A stretch of DNA of 37,755 bases from Pseudomonadota bacterium (lineage in GTDB: Bacteria; Pseudomonadota; Gammaproteobacteria; Legionellales; Legionellaceae), in the NCBI GenBank assembly GCA_020051095.1, contig JAGVJN010000038.1:1-37755 (forward strand). Reading direction: 5' to 3'. Below are positions 8,433-17,979 of the stretch, one piece after another. The stretch's first letter is position 1. The number at the start of each line of letters is the position of its first letter. The position numbers were made by a program, and so were the translations under genes. The notes beneath the pieces are model-generated. The model ran no database searches. It had not been told where the DNA came from and saw nothing but the letters and a program-made list of their open reading frames with translations.

Positions 8433-10583
8433 ATGAACAATTGCCATGAAGGTCACCACACAGAGGCGAAGAAGTCTCACCCATCCAATGCAGAGCATGC
8501 GACCTATATATGTCCAATGCACCCCGAAGTACGTCAACAAGGTCCTGGCATTTGCCCACTTTGCGGCATGGAATTGGAACCTGAGTTTGCTGAGTCGGGT
8601 TCTGGCGAAAGTGACGACTATCGTCGCATGCGCTTTCGTTTCATCGTGAGTGTGATACTGGCACTTCCCGTTTTCTTATTAGCAATGAGTGAGCATCTCT
8701 TTCAACTGATTGAAAATGGCCGAGCCAGTGGGTGGATTCAAGCGATTTTAACCACACTGGTGCTATTTTACTGCGGTGCCGATTTTTTTCGCCGGGCCTG
8801 GCTTTCATTTAGAACCCTCAATCTAAATATGTTTAGCCTTATCATCCTAGGCACGACTGTCGCCTGGTTATATAGTTTCATTGGTTTACTATTCCCTGAT
8901 TGGTTCCCCCATCACTACCGAGACGCCCAAGGGATGGTCCCGCTTTATTTTGAAGCAGCGGCTGTCATTATTGCCCTGGTATTAATGGGACAAGTGATGG
9001 AGCTAAAAGCAAGGAGCAAAACAGGTGACGCCATCCGGGCCCTCATGCAGCTAAATCCTGATATTGCTCATCGCGTTGATGGCGATAAAACCATCGACAT
9101 CTCGGTTGATGATGTTGTGATTGACGATCGATTACGTGTTAAGCCCGGTGAATCAATCCCCGTGGATGGCGATTTAGTCGAGGGGAGCAGTTATGTGGAT
9201 GAATCGATGATCACAGGCGAGCCAATGCCTGTTAAAAAGGAGACGGGTGATCGAGTTATCGCGGGAACCATTAATACCAGCGGCAGTTTCATCATGCATG
9301 CCCGACAAATAGGCACAGATACGATGTTGTCAAAAATCATTCAGCAAGTCGCCAATGCCCAAAGAAGCCAAGCACCCATCCAACGAATTGCTGACAAAGT
9401 GGCTTCCTGGTTTGTTCCAGCCGTGATTGCTATTGCCATTCTTGCCTTCATTATCTGGTATAGTGTGGGCCCATCGCCTTCCCTATCTTATGCATTGATT
9501 GCCTTAGTGTCGGTGTTAATCATCGCCTGCCCCTGTGCGTTGGGATTAGCAACACCCATGTCGGTGATGGTTGGTATAGGTCAGTGTGCAAAGCAAGGTA
9601 TTCTCATTAAAGATGCCACCGCATTAGAAGGGTTTGCTAATATTGATACCCTTGTTTTTGATAAAACAGGGACATTAACTGAAGGTAAGCCACAAATCAC
9701 GGCCATTGTTTGTGCTGAGGGATTTTCTGAAATGCATGCGCTGCAATTAGCAGCTGGTTTAGAACAAGAAAGCGAGCATCCCTTAGCAAAAGCCATCTTA
9801 AACAAAGCCGAAGCCTCATCGCTTTCCCCTTTCCTAATCAAACAATTTGCCATGCACTCTGGGCAAGGTGTGAGTGGCGAAATGAATGGTAACAAGATCT
9901 ACCTGGGCAGTGCTAAATGGATGCATGAATTGAAAATTGACATCACACAGTTAAATAGTAACGAGCGGGGAAGTCACTTGTATTTAGCCGAAGACAGTAA
10001 AGCAATTGCGCTATTTATTGTGGCAGATCGTATCAAAGAAACTGCAAAATCTGTCATTGCCTGTTTTCAAGCACGTGGTGTGAAATGCATCATGCTCACC
10101 GGCGATAATCAAGATAATGCCAAGGATATTGGGGATAAATTGGGTATTGATAAGGTGATAGCAGAGGTATTACCCGATGAGAAAGCTAACTATATTGAAT
10201 CCTTCCAAAATGACCATGAACAGGTGGCGATGGTCGGTGATGGCGTGAATGATGCGATCGCGCTGTCAAAAGCGCATATTGGCATTGCCATGGGCTCTGG
10301 GAGTGATGTTGCCATTGAAAGTGCTGAAGTAACGCTCTTGTCGGGCGATATCAGCAAATTATTATCTGCCCATACCTTATCGAAAATGACGGTTCGAAAT
10401 ATTCACCAAAACCTCTTTTTTGCCTTTATTTATAACGGCATTGGTGTGCCCATTGCAGCGGGCATTTTATACCCAATTTGGGGTTATCTACTCAACCCGA
10501 TGTTGGCTGCACTGGCGATGTCATTGAGCTCTGTATCGGTCATAGTCAATGCCCTAACCTTGCGCTTAAAAAAGAGTGATTAG
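8433..10583 (+). CDS. copA: Cu(I)-exporting P1B-type ATPase
   Basis: 716 residues; pumps Cu+ out of the cytosol. The N-terminus replaces the usual HMA domain with a His-rich stretch and a heavy-metal-binding motif, CPMHPE (27-32) and CPLCGME (41-47). About eight membrane helices follow. The actuator TGEP is at 261-264, the ion-channel CPC at 366-368, phosphorylation DKTGT at 410-414 and the HP dipeptide at 449-450. The hinge GDGVND is at 602-607, followed by AIAL where AP(A)L is usual. Late helices contain YN and MxxSS-type residues that define the Cu+ (P1B-1) class. Ribosome site AAGGAA about 6 bases before the ATG. Copper export is a defence against host copper. No chaperone or regulator gene adjoins it. 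Confidence 0.93.
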   Translation: MNNCHEGHHTEAKKSHPSNAEHATYICPMHPEVRQQGPGICPLCGMELEPEFAESGSGESDDYRRMRFRFIVSVILALPVFLLAMSEHLFQLIENGRASGWIQAILTTLVLFYCGADFFRRAWLSFRTLNLNMFSLIILGTTVAWLYSFIGLLFPDWFPHHYRDAQGMVPLYFEAAAVIIALVLMGQVMELKARSKTGDAIRALMQLNPDIAHRVDGDKTIDISVDDVVIDDRLRVKPGESIPVDGDLVEGSSYVDESMITGEPMPVKKETGDRVIAGTINTSGSFIMHARQIGTDTMLSKIIQQVANAQRSQAPIQRIADKVASWFVPAVIAIAILAFIIWYSVGPSPSLSYALIALVSVLIIACPCALGLATPMSVMVGIGQCAKQGILIKDATALEGFANIDTLVFDKTGTLTEGKPQITAIVCAEGFSEMHALQLAAGLEQESEHPLAKAILNKAEASSLSPFLIKQFAMHSGQGVSGEMNGNKIYLGSAKWMHELKIDITQLNSNERGSHLYLAEDSKAIALFIVADRIKETAKSVIACFQARGVKCIMLTGDNQDNAKDIGDKLGIDKVIAEVLPDEKANYIESFQNDHEQVAMVGDGVNDAIALSKAHIGIAMGSGSDVAIESAEVTLLSGDISKLLSAHTLSKMTVRNIHQNLFFAFIYNGIGVPIAAGILYPIWGYLLNPMLAALAMSLSSVSVIVNALTLRLKKSD

Positions 10584-10592
10584 CGCCCTCTC

Positions 10593-10690
10593 CCTGAGCA
10601 TTACACACGAAATTTGAATGTAACTTGGTGTGTTAAAGTGAATATAAAGCGCGGTACGTCGGGGTTTTAATATCGGGTGTAACTCTCAGG
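10593..10690. repeat. CCTGAG-ended element, short form
   Basis: 98 bp with imperfect 22-bp inverted ends (CCTGAG...ACACGA...ATT, about 18 of 22 matching), sitting between the convergent copA and LysR genes. Read on the minus strand it matches both halves of the element at 4471-4673, including the GTACCGCGCTTTAT core, but lacks the central insertion. It can fold into one long hairpin and could serve as a transcription stop for both flanking genes. Confidence 0.7.
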
Positions 10691-10720
10691 CCCCATCTGG
10701 AGCGCACACGGATTGATGAT

Positions 10721-11611
10721 TTAATCAAGCATATGCTCGATTTTGAAATCTGTTTGTATGTAGTTGATGAATTTATCTTTAATCGCCAATTCTTCTTTAC
10801 TAGTGATGAGATATATTTGCCGTTGAAACTGGAGTGTATTGATGGGTAGAATGTGGAATTTATCCATGTCATCATGTAGTAATGTTTCAGGCAACACCCC
10901 TACTCCAAAACCTGCTTTAATCGCTTCTTTGATTGAATAATACGACTCTAATTGGATGATTTTACTAAAATGACGCTTTACAAAATCATTTTTCGTCTGT
11001 AACACGGTTTGATGCGGCTCTGCTTTAATCTGGATAAAGGGTAAGTGTTTAATATCTTGAACTGATATTTTGCCTTGAGGGATTGAAGCATTTGCTTTTG
11101 CCCCAACCAAGAAGAAATGGATATTAAAAAATGGGACAAACACTAAATCCGGATCATCAATTTTCACACCGGTGACCAAAAAATTCACCTTGCCTTGCTC
11201 GACTCGCTTATAACCCCGATCTTTGGGTTCAACAAACACCTCATACTCCACTTCCTCGAATTTAGAAAAATGCTTCATCGCTTTAAATAAAATGCCCGAA
11301 TAAGTATGGCCAGTTGAAAATTTTAATACGGGTTTAGTATGCTCAAAACCTAAACTAACCCTTTTCTTCATATTATTGGCTTCTTCAAGAATCAACTTCA
11401 CCTGAGGCAGTAATTCCTTGGCTTGAGGGGTTAAACGCATCCCTCGCCCATACTTCCTAAATAATTTGAGGTTTAATTGCGATTCAAGCACTTGAATTTG
11501 CTTGGTAATCGCCGGTTTGCTCATGTGTAGGTATTTTGCTGCTAAGCTAAACGAAGAGTAGGTCGCTGCTGCTAAAAATATTTCAAGTTGCCTTAATGTA
11601 AAATTAATCAT
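10721..11611 (-). CDS. LysR-family transcriptional regulator
   Basis: 296 residues, normal family length. The N-terminal winged helix-turn-helix lies at about residues 3-60, with FSLAAKYLHMSKPAITKQI as its core. It is followed by the linker helix and a periplasmic-binding-protein-like effector domain (about 90-290). The gene follows the glucoamylase gene by 23 bases on the same strand, so it may be cotranscribed with it. A near-perfect 17-bp palindrome fills that gap and is a candidate autoregulatory site. No Shine-Dalgarno is visible before the ATG, which suggests coupling to the upstream gene. Effector ligand and targets unknown. Confidence 0.9.
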   Translation of the reverse strand: MINFTLRQLEIFLAAATYSSFSLAAKYLHMSKPAITKQIQVLESQLNLKLFRKYGRGMRLTPQAKELLPQVKLILEEANNMKKRVSLGFEHTKPVLKFSTGHTYSGILFKAMKHFSKFEEVEYEVFVEPKDRGYKRVEQGKVNFLVTGVKIDDPDLVFVPFFNIHFFLVGAKANASIPQGKISVQDIKHLPFIQIKAEPHQTVLQTKNDFVKRHFSKIIQLESYYSIKEAIKAGFGVGVLPETLLHDDMDKFHILPINTLQFQRQIYLITSKEELAIKDKFINYIQTDFKIEHMLD

Positions 11612-11617
11612 ATATTT

Positions 11618-11634
11618 GTTTACAATTTGTTAAC
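11618..11634. promoter_or_regulatory. Palindrome before the LysR start, possible operator
   Basis: GTTTACAATTTGTTAAC is a 17-bp palindrome with one mismatched pair, spanning almost the whole gap between the glucoamylase stop and the LysR ATG. LysR sites often have dyad symmetry around a T-N11-A core, so autoregulation is plausible. AT-rich chance palindromes are also common. Confidence 0.3.
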
Positions 11635-12969
11635 TCATATATCAATTAAAGCACCCATTTTATGATAGTGCAACTTTCTACTTGAAGATGCGATAAGGTT
11701 TTCATAGTTCCTTTCAGCATCAATAGCACGCAATACAGCGGTGTAACTCCAGGTCAACGAATCAGCGCCTTGTTGGACACCCGTGCTTAAATGAATCTGT
11801 TCATTCATGCGCAATTGGGGTGCAAAACGCTTGACCAGGCGAAGGTAGGAATCGCCTAGTTTGGCCATTTCCTCCGCTTGCTGGCAGGCACCCTGTTGGT
11901 TTGCAATTTGGTAAGCATACGCATAATAGTATTCTGCCATGGTTGCCGTCAGTATAAACCACGGATTTCCCTGTCCATCCGTTTGATAGCCATCGTAAGT
12001 ATCCCCCGGGTAACGACCAAACAAAATGGCATGTTGTAACGAATGGTTAATTGGGAAGGCTTGTTTAAAATAATCATGCAAGGATTCGATGGTATTTTTC
12101 AAATATGCGTTATCTAATTCAATCACATTGTCATCGCCAAGCGTTAACAACACCCCAAGCAATACGGCACTATCAAGTTCTTTTAATTTTTGTGGGCCTG
12201 GGTGGGGACTTAGCGTCGCATCAATCAATCCAGTGGATGGATTCAGATGGTTACTCAACTGCTGTTTGATTGCTTGCGCTTGTTGAGAATAGAAATTAGC
12301 AGCCTCCGGATCATTGAGGCGATTTGCTAATTTTGCACCGTCTACTAACGCCCGATGCTGAACCATCGCTGTGAAAAAATGCTGTCCGTAGACTTCTTCC
12401 CAAAGATCAAAATTCGCTTCTTGCCAATGGTGGGCTGTATATTCCAAATCTTTTTTGATTACCCCCATTGTGCTTGGATCAAGACTTCTCTGATAGAGGT
12501 GCTTGCCCACATACTCGCTTTCACCACGGGTTAGTAACGCATTAGCAAAACCTATCAATGCCATAGCACGCAATGCCGGCCCATCATTTTGTGGCCGCCC
12601 CCAAGCCCCCACATACACTTGACCGGTGATATAAAATTTAGGCTCACCTAACACATCAACGCCATGAGGTGAGACCTGGTTTTGTGTCAACATCACCCAA
12701 TCCACATAGTGCAATAAGCGCTTTTTATCTGTCAGGCGTTGTTCATTTTGGTAGCGTTTGCTAATTAGCCCCATAGCAATAGCACTATCTCGCACCCAAT
12801 CATAATAATAATCCGGATGCTCCGTGGAGGGCGAGGCAACGATTGCCCCATTTTTCAACATATTTTGTGACCAATACGATTCTAGTCGATTTTGCTCTTG
12901 CGAACTATAGACAGACGATTGCGCGGTGGCGTGGCAAATAAGGAAGAAAACGACAGAAATCCATCTCAT
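11635..12969 (-). CDS. Secreted GH15 glucoamylase
   Basis: 444 residues from the ATG at 12969; an in-frame TTG at 12981 would add four. Releases glucose from the ends of starch or glycogen. A signal peptide covers about residues 1-16 (end HATAQSS). GH15 hallmarks, numbered from the TTG: PDYYYDWVRDSAI near 56-68; the general acid in NFDLWEE (Glu195); GRYPGDTYDG at 322-331; and NEQ (Glu394 as general base) followed by LTWSYTAVLRA. Length is normal for the (alpha/alpha)6 catalytic domain without a starch-binding module. Legionella species carry a related glucoamylase that degrades glycogen. It is divergent from the NTF2-like gene and probably cotranscribed with the LysR gene. Confidence 0.9.
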   Translation of the reverse strand: MRWISVVFFLICHATAQSSVYSSQEQNRLESYWSQNMLKNGAIVASPSTEHPDYYYDWVRDSAIAMGLISKRYQNEQRLTDKKRLLHYVDWVMLTQNQVSPHGVDVLGEPKFYITGQVYVGAWGRPQNDGPALRAMALIGFANALLTRGESEYVGKHLYQRSLDPSTMGVIKKDLEYTAHHWQEANFDLWEEVYGQHFFTAMVQHRALVDGAKLANRLNDPEAANFYSQQAQAIKQQLSNHLNPSTGLIDATLSPHPGPQKLKELDSAVLLGVLLTLGDDNVIELDNAYLKNTIESLHDYFKQAFPINHSLQHAILFGRYPGDTYDGYQTDGQGNPWFILTATMAEYYYAYAYQIANQQGACQQAEEMAKLGDSYLRLVKRFAPQLRMNEQIHLSTGVQQGADSLTWSYTAVLRAIDAERNYENLIASSSRKLHYHKMGALIDI

Positions 12970-13090
12970 GTAAACACCCAATTTTAAAGTCTAAGCCGCT
13001 CATAGTAAACTAAATTCTAGTAAATTCGAAGTGAAATTTGCTGCATATCCATAAAATTTAGCTATAGCACTTATAGCAAGTTAGTAATTT

Positions 13091-13116
13091 ATCCTATCGA
13101 TGAGATACGATAGGAT
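13091..13116. promoter_or_regulatory. Perfect 9-bp inverted repeat upstream of the NTF2-like gene
   Basis: ATCCTATCG (13091-13099) and CGATAGGAT (13108-13116) are perfect inverted copies with an 8-base centre. They lie 36 bases before the ATG at 13153, in the divergent region shared with the glucoamylase gene. This could be a repressor operator or a 5'-UTR hairpin. Confidence 0.4.
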
Positions 13117-13152
13117 GCCCATTCCTTCATAATAATTTAATTAGGATTAAAC

Positions 13153-13602
13153 ATGAATAAATTAACCAAATCAACTTTCGCCACGCTTATTTTACTAGGC
13201 AGTCATCTTGCTCAAGCTTATGCCGAACCTCAATCGCTGGATGAAAAACGGCAAGCGGTTGTCGCAAAGTATGTCAATAATCTAGCTCAAGCGGATTTAG
13301 AAGGTATGCAAGCTATATTCAGCGGAGATGCAACCGTTGTTTCAACCTCGGCAGGTGAAAAAAATGCGCTGTCTTTTTTTGCAGGATTTTTCCCACTGAT
13401 TCAATCCGCCCATACGCAATTACACCAACGATTCGTTAGTGTGACGGATACAAATCGGCTCGCAGCCCGCTTTCACTTAGACTATCAACTATATGATGGA
13501 GAAACAGGTAATGGCGAATATGTGGATGAATTTGTCTTCTACGATAATTCCGAGCAGCTAAAAGCTGTTTATATGTTTGAAAATTTAAAGTTTCCTCAGT
13601 AA
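13153..13602 (+). CDS. Secreted NTF2-like (SnoaL/ketosteroid-isomerase-type) protein
   Basis: 149 residues with a Sec signal peptide (cleavage near AYA, residue 24). The remaining 125 residues have the helix-then-curved-sheet pattern of the NTF2-like superfamily: an initial helix with VVAKYVNNLAQADLEGMQAIF, then FFAGFFPLI, then alternating strands ending in YMFENLKF. This is a cone-shaped ligand-binding fold used by isomerases, dehydratases and immunity-type proteins. No catalytic Asp/His set can be assigned. Periplasmic or secreted. Function unknown. Confidence 0.65.
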   Translation: MNKLTKSTFATLILLGSHLAQAYAEPQSLDEKRQAVVAKYVNNLAQADLEGMQAIFSGDATVVSTSAGEKNALSFFAGFFPLIQSAHTQLHQRFVSVTDTNRLAARFHLDYQLYDGETGNGEYVDEFVFYDNSEQLKAVYMFENLKFPQ

Positions 13603-13782
13603 CGATTCACTGCGCATGACAATAATTTGATAGATTCTTGAACGCTGACGCTACCGTCTGCGTTCACCTTCCATTCAATGCTGGCTCATCCATCAAAGCC
13701 GCTTTATTTAGCTAACTTACTGTACTTGCAGAGATCTATATGTTAATATGTTGCTCATTTTAACATTGTCTTAGTCAGTCCG

Positions 13783-15804
13783 ATGCATTACATTAATTAT
13801 AAGTTACTTGAAAAACTTCCTGAATATCAATTTGATGCCTATCGCTACTATCCCGATATTCTGCCCTATCAACATGATAAAAACTCATTCAAACACCATT
13901 GGCTAGCTTTATCACAAGCGCGGTATATTTATTCCAATGGCGTTGAGGTCAAACCGGTCAGTTGGTTTCACTATGTCTTTGAGTTAGTGAAGGGATTTTT
14001 TGGATTTACCAATCATTGCGCACCAGAAAAAGTGACGATGGGTTTAATGAAGCTTGGTTATTATGGCTATCTTCACGGCTATCACACCCCCTTTCAAAAT
14101 CCCATTCATTACCCTTTGCCCCTTGATTATACCAAACAGCTCACATTACCTCGAACCAGCAACACCTCCGCGCAGTTGCAAAACCAATTAATTGGTTACT
14201 ACGTCGATAATCAGTACTTTTTAAAATCTAAAGAGGCTTGGATTCCCCTCACAGCATCCCATATTTTTGGTCTTAGTCTCACACGATGTGATGCTTATGA
14301 CGCGATACCCAGCATCGATCCAACCAATAGGCAATTAATCACATCCACGGTCAAAAAGCTAGAAGACAGTGGAATAGATTATGATTTTCTCGTTGGCAGT
14401 CACTATGCAAAACAAGCAGCGGAATACAACGTCCAATTGAGTGAAGTCAATAAAGGGGCATTTAATAGTTTATTAAGTTGGCTCTCTATCAGAGAAAATA
14501 AAGTACACAAGCATTTAAAACGGGCATTGCAATTGGACCCGAATTGCAAGATTGACAACTTACAACCCTATATCGATTATTATTGCCAGCATAATGACTT
14601 GGATCTTGCATTTGCTTTAATCCAACAACTTGAGGACACGCAACAAGCCATCCAGTATTTAACCAAAAAGCCCTTTACCACGGAATATTTGCAAAACCAC
14701 GTCATCAAAGACTCACCGTTGGGGAATGCTTTAGCAGGTTATTACTTATGCTTAAGTTATAAGACGAGTAATGCCGAGCTAGCCAACCAATTTACTAGCA
14801 ACATCAGTACGATTCATCGGCGACATGCGTTTCGCTATTTGGTTGAAAAGTCCTTTTTTGACCAGGCGTATGAAATTATCAAGGAAAGTCCCGTTGAAAT
14901 GGATGCCTATCATACAAGCGCCAAAAAGACCTTGGCTGATTACTACTCTGAAGAAGGAGAGAAATATTATCAGCAAGGGTATGACCTTCTTAAAAAGGAA
15001 GCTTTTAAAGAAGCAAGCACCTATTATTTAAAATGCGCATTAAACAAGCGAAAAGCCCTTGATGTTGATCCAAGCGAGGATCATCGTAGAGAATACCGTG
15101 TGCACCTTCGTTTATACGCCCAGGTACTCATTCGCTCCAACCAGAACCAACCGATAGAATCCGTCAGGGTTGATCAAGTTCTGAAAGCGATTAAATTTCT
15201 ACAAGATTGCCATGCGAATGTCAATGAAGATGACAAACACGAAAAACAGCTGATTGTTAGAGCGCTAGCCTCTGGCCTGATGTTATCCATTGACTGCCTA
15301 TGCAATAAATTCCAGGTAAATGATCTGTATGATAAATTTCCCGATGAACAAAAAAAGCATGAACAAGAGCATAAGCATGACATTCAAACAGCCTGTCAAT
15401 TACTTCGCAATGTCATTCGTCTATTAGAAGAAACCAAGGAAAAACCGCTCAAAAAAATTTTAGCGAAAGCCTATTTTACCTTGGGGGATATTATATTGTT
15501 CTTCAACTTAACCGAAGAGGCACATAACCCCATAGACTGTCATCGCAAAGCCAGCCAATTAGTCCCTGAAAATCCGTTTTATATCCTGCGCTATTCTGAG
15601 TTGATGACAAATAGCGACCAGCATGAGCAAATTCAAGAAGAGGCCCTCGAAAAACTACATGCTGCTGGCTACAATGTGAATGAGTACCGGCATTGGTATG
15701 ATGAACGATGGCATAAAAAGAAAATTGGCTATAATAACCTCTTCGATGTCCACAGCGCCGAAGTGCCAGAAAAAGGACATTGGTATACGGGTTTAGGGTT
15801 CTAA
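13783..15804 (+). CDS. Large TPR-like helical-repeat protein
   Basis: 673 residues. The N-terminal 200 residues are Tyr/His-rich and not recognised. A degenerate run of helical repeats follows, with TPR-like spacing most visible around residues 365-460 (EGEKYYQQGYDLLKKEAFKE, ASTYYLKCALNKRKALDVDP) and 530-620 (KKILAKAYFTLGDIILF, HRKASQLVPENPFYILRYSE). There is no signal peptide, and the one hydrophobic patch near residue 70 is short. Such scaffolds mediate protein-protein contacts and are common among Legionellales effectors. The Shine-Dalgarno is weak. It may form a transcription unit with the RhoGAP gene, although a palindromic repeat lies between them. Confidence 0.65.
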   Translation: MHYINYKLLEKLPEYQFDAYRYYPDILPYQHDKNSFKHHWLALSQARYIYSNGVEVKPVSWFHYVFELVKGFFGFTNHCAPEKVTMGLMKLGYYGYLHGYHTPFQNPIHYPLPLDYTKQLTLPRTSNTSAQLQNQLIGYYVDNQYFLKSKEAWIPLTASHIFGLSLTRCDAYDAIPSIDPTNRQLITSTVKKLEDSGIDYDFLVGSHYAKQAAEYNVQLSEVNKGAFNSLLSWLSIRENKVHKHLKRALQLDPNCKIDNLQPYIDYYCQHNDLDLAFALIQQLEDTQQAIQYLTKKPFTTEYLQNHVIKDSPLGNALAGYYLCLSYKTSNAELANQFTSNISTIHRRHAFRYLVEKSFFDQAYEIIKESPVEMDAYHTSAKKTLADYYSEEGEKYYQQGYDLLKKEAFKEASTYYLKCALNKRKALDVDPSEDHRREYRVHLRLYAQVLIRSNQNQPIESVRVDQVLKAIKFLQDCHANVNEDDKHEKQLIVRALASGLMLSIDCLCNKFQVNDLYDKFPDEQKKHEQEHKHDIQTACQLLRNVIRLLEETKEKPLKKILAKAYFTLGDIILFFNLTEEAHNPIDCHRKASQLVPENPFYILRYSELMTNSDQHEQIQEEALEKLHAAGYNVNEYRHWYDERWHKKKIGYNNLFDVHSAEVPEKGHWYTGLGF

Positions 15805-15877
15805 GATATCATCGGTTCTTGAGATAGCTCTTTCCTTATAACCCTACCTTCATACTGGACACTTTCCTAAAAGAACT

Positions 15878-15960
15878 GTCGTTGCGAACGAAGTGAAGCA
15901 ATCCAGTTCGATCTCTGAATAAAAGTCGGTTTTAGATTGCTTCACTTCGTTCGCAACGAC
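15878..15960. repeat. GTCGTTGCGA palindromic repeat, perfect arms
   Basis: A perfect 26-bp inverted repeat: left arm 15878-15903, beginning GTCGTTGCGAACGAAGTGAA; right arm 15935-15960. The 31-bp centre contains CGATCTCTGA. A diverged copy with the same arm sequence and the same CGATCTCTGA lies at 35602-35729. It will fold into a strong hairpin between the TPR-like and RhoGAP genes. Such palindromes are widespread in Legionellales and Rickettsiales intergenic regions. Confidence 0.85.
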
Positions 15961-16022
15961 GGCTTATTTAAAAATTGTCCAAGACAAAGCTTTATTCCAC
16001 CCTATTTTCTGACTAACAAATG

Positions 16023-16051
16023 TTTATATCGTGGCCCATTCGTGCTATAAT
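16023..16051 (+). promoter_or_regulatory. Extended -10 promoter for the RhoGAP gene
   Basis: TGCTATAAT (TATAAT at 16046-16051) is a consensus extended -10 element, 31 bases before the ATG at 16082. The sequence 17 bases upstream (TTTATA, 16023-16028) is a poor -35, which an extended -10 can tolerate. Confidence 0.5.
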
Positions 16052-16081
16052 GAATCATAGTTTACCTCAAAAGATCAAATC

Positions 16082-17890
16082 ATGTCACTTCTCTATTATT
16101 ACGGCTGGGCCAATTATTTAAACTATGTTAAGTTCTGTGAGAAAAATGGAACGACCCCTGATAAGGCAGTATTTCTTTTTCCGGGGAATGCTTCCCATCA
16201 TGGGAAAAACCACAATCTCTATACAAAAAAAGGGGGCGGTGGCTTAGCTGCCTTTTCTGGAGAGCTTGGCGATAAAGGCCTTCCCGTTCTTAGTTTACCG
16301 ACCACTGGCATGGGAAAATGGGCAACAGATACTATTATCAAACAAACAGTACAAGGCGCTGTTGACGATTTATGGAAGGCGGTGGGTGCTGGTTATGACT
16401 TGGTATTACCCGTCAGAGATCACGAAAATAAAAAATATTTTGATTCGCCACTAGAAACAACTGTCTCAGAGTATGATGATAAATTAGAAATGATGATAGA
16501 AAAGCCTGTTGAACCCAGTTTTTGGGGCGCAATTGAAAAAACGCCCAATAAACCGCTTGCCAAGTTTTATATTAACCAATTAAATATCCTTGCCCAATTT
16601 ATGGCGGTGAAAGGGACTGAGAAGGAAGCAACGTTTTTATCAGAGTTAGGAAAAAATCAACTTAACCTCGTTGCAGCCTATCGCAAAGGGCAACAAATGC
16701 AGTCAAACGATCCTTGGTTACAAAACCCAGGTAGCACCAAAACACAAACACTACCGCCTAAAAAGCCGGCAGCGTTGCAAACCGCCGCTTCCACTCAGAA
16801 GCAACCAGAAACGATTTTAACTGGAGAGAGCATGACAAATCCTGACTCACAACCATCGACAAGCGCACCATCCTCCGTGGAGGAATTAGAAATCAGCAGC
16901 ATCCGTAAACGAGCTATTCTTAAGCTATTAACGCTGTTTAATATAAACGATTGTCAAGAAGAAGGGATATTTCGAGTATCGCCATCTGAATCAGAAAAGC
17001 AAGCGAAAATCAGAGAGCTACTCAAGGAAAACTTCGCCGCACTAAGTGACAAGGATGAACCAAACCTTAAGGCCGGGGTTCTTAAGCAGCTGATACGCGA
17101 TCTACGGGACATCGAAAAACTGCCACTGGTTAGTGATCCTATACGTGATAAGTTGTTAAAGGCAAATGAGGTTAAATCTCATGAGGATAAATTAGAAGGA
17201 ATAAAAAGCGCGATTGGCGACTTGCCATCCGAAGATAAATTAATACTCAATAATCTGCTTAAGCTTTGCACGGACATTACTAAACAACCAAAATCTAAAA
17301 TGAACGCTACTAATTTAGCAACTGTCATTGCACCCAATTTTATTAAGGCAAATCCAACTGATCTTTTGGCCTCATTTCAATTCAATGATGTGTTTCAGTT
17401 TATGATTGAGAATTACGAACACTTAGCACCTTCATTGGCTATTACAGAAGTTTATAAAGCAGATACGACAACCCACAAGTCACCCGAACCAAGCCTCGAG
17501 CAAACGCTCTTCCCATCGCTGAAAAAAGAGATTGAAGAAAAAACATGGGACGTTGGACTCTTTGGGGGTGTCACCGTGGATATTGGCAACGACAAAAAAG
17601 TCGTCATGCCTCATCATGTCGCTGAACTCTATGCCATCTGCCAACGGGCCAAGCCTGATACGTTTAAACAGGATGTAGCCGATGCAAAAGCCGTTATCCA
17701 ACAACGTGATGTCCCCAAAGGGGTGTTTGATTGGATTAAGTCTATCTTAAAAGCCTTGGATGTGTTTCATTTATTTTCTAGAAAGGAAAGCACAGAAACG
17801 TTTTATAAAGATAAACTAAAATTATTCGCTCCAGGCACAGATAGCGAGCAATCACCAGTGGTTTCTTCCGAAATCAAAGCACCAAAATAA
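16082..17890 (+). CDS. RhoGAP-domain protein, probable translocated effector
   Basis: 602 residues. Residues 272-448 carry a eukaryotic-type RhoGAP domain: EEGIFRVSP with the arginine finger Arg298, VLKQLIRDL (Lys335, Arg339), and MNATNLATVIAPNF (Asn411). These are the residues that switch off Rho-family GTPases. Residues 1-170 form a separate domain with VFLFPGN, a Gly-rich KKGGGGLAAFSGELG stretch and LPTTGMGKW; it faintly recalls macro-like nucleotide-binding folds, but I cannot name it. A Thr/Gln/Pro/Ser linker spans about 205-268. Residues 490-602 are helical. No signal peptide. Bacteria lack Rho GTPases, so the target should be in a eukaryotic host. The Shine-Dalgarno is weak. Confidence 0.82.
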   Translation: MSLLYYYGWANYLNYVKFCEKNGTTPDKAVFLFPGNASHHGKNHNLYTKKGGGGLAAFSGELGDKGLPVLSLPTTGMGKWATDTIIKQTVQGAVDDLWKAVGAGYDLVLPVRDHENKKYFDSPLETTVSEYDDKLEMMIEKPVEPSFWGAIEKTPNKPLAKFYINQLNILAQFMAVKGTEKEATFLSELGKNQLNLVAAYRKGQQMQSNDPWLQNPGSTKTQTLPPKKPAALQTAASTQKQPETILTGESMTNPDSQPSTSAPSSVEELEISSIRKRAILKLLTLFNINDCQEEGIFRVSPSESEKQAKIRELLKENFAALSDKDEPNLKAGVLKQLIRDLRDIEKLPLVSDPIRDKLLKANEVKSHEDKLEGIKSAIGDLPSEDKLILNNLLKLCTDITKQPKSKMNATNLATVIAPNFIKANPTDLLASFQFNDVFQFMIENYEHLAPSLAITEVYKADTTTHKSPEPSLEQTLFPSLKKEIEEKTWDVGLFGGVTVDIGNDKKVVMPHHVAELYAICQRAKPDTFKQDVADAKAVIQQRDVPKGVFDWIKSILKALDVFHLFSRKESTETFYKDKLKLFAPGTDSEQSPVVSSEIKAPK

Positions 17891-17899
17891 GGCCATGTT

Positions 17900-17925
17900 C
17901 CCGGATTACGCTTCGCTAATCCGGG
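17900..17925. terminator. CCCGGATTA hairpin between convergent genes
   Basis: CCCGGATTA (17900-17908) pairs with TAATCCGGG (17917-17925) around an 8-base loop. It starts 10 bases after the RhoGAP stop and faces the end of the S41 protease gene. The same hairpin recurs at 19787-19818. There is no T-run, so it is a REP-like hairpin that may also act as a bidirectional terminator or protect 3' ends. Confidence 0.65.
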
Positions 17926-17979
17926 CTACAATTCTTCGATTCTTAGAAAAATCAATCGAGTCTGACCCCATTATTAAGG

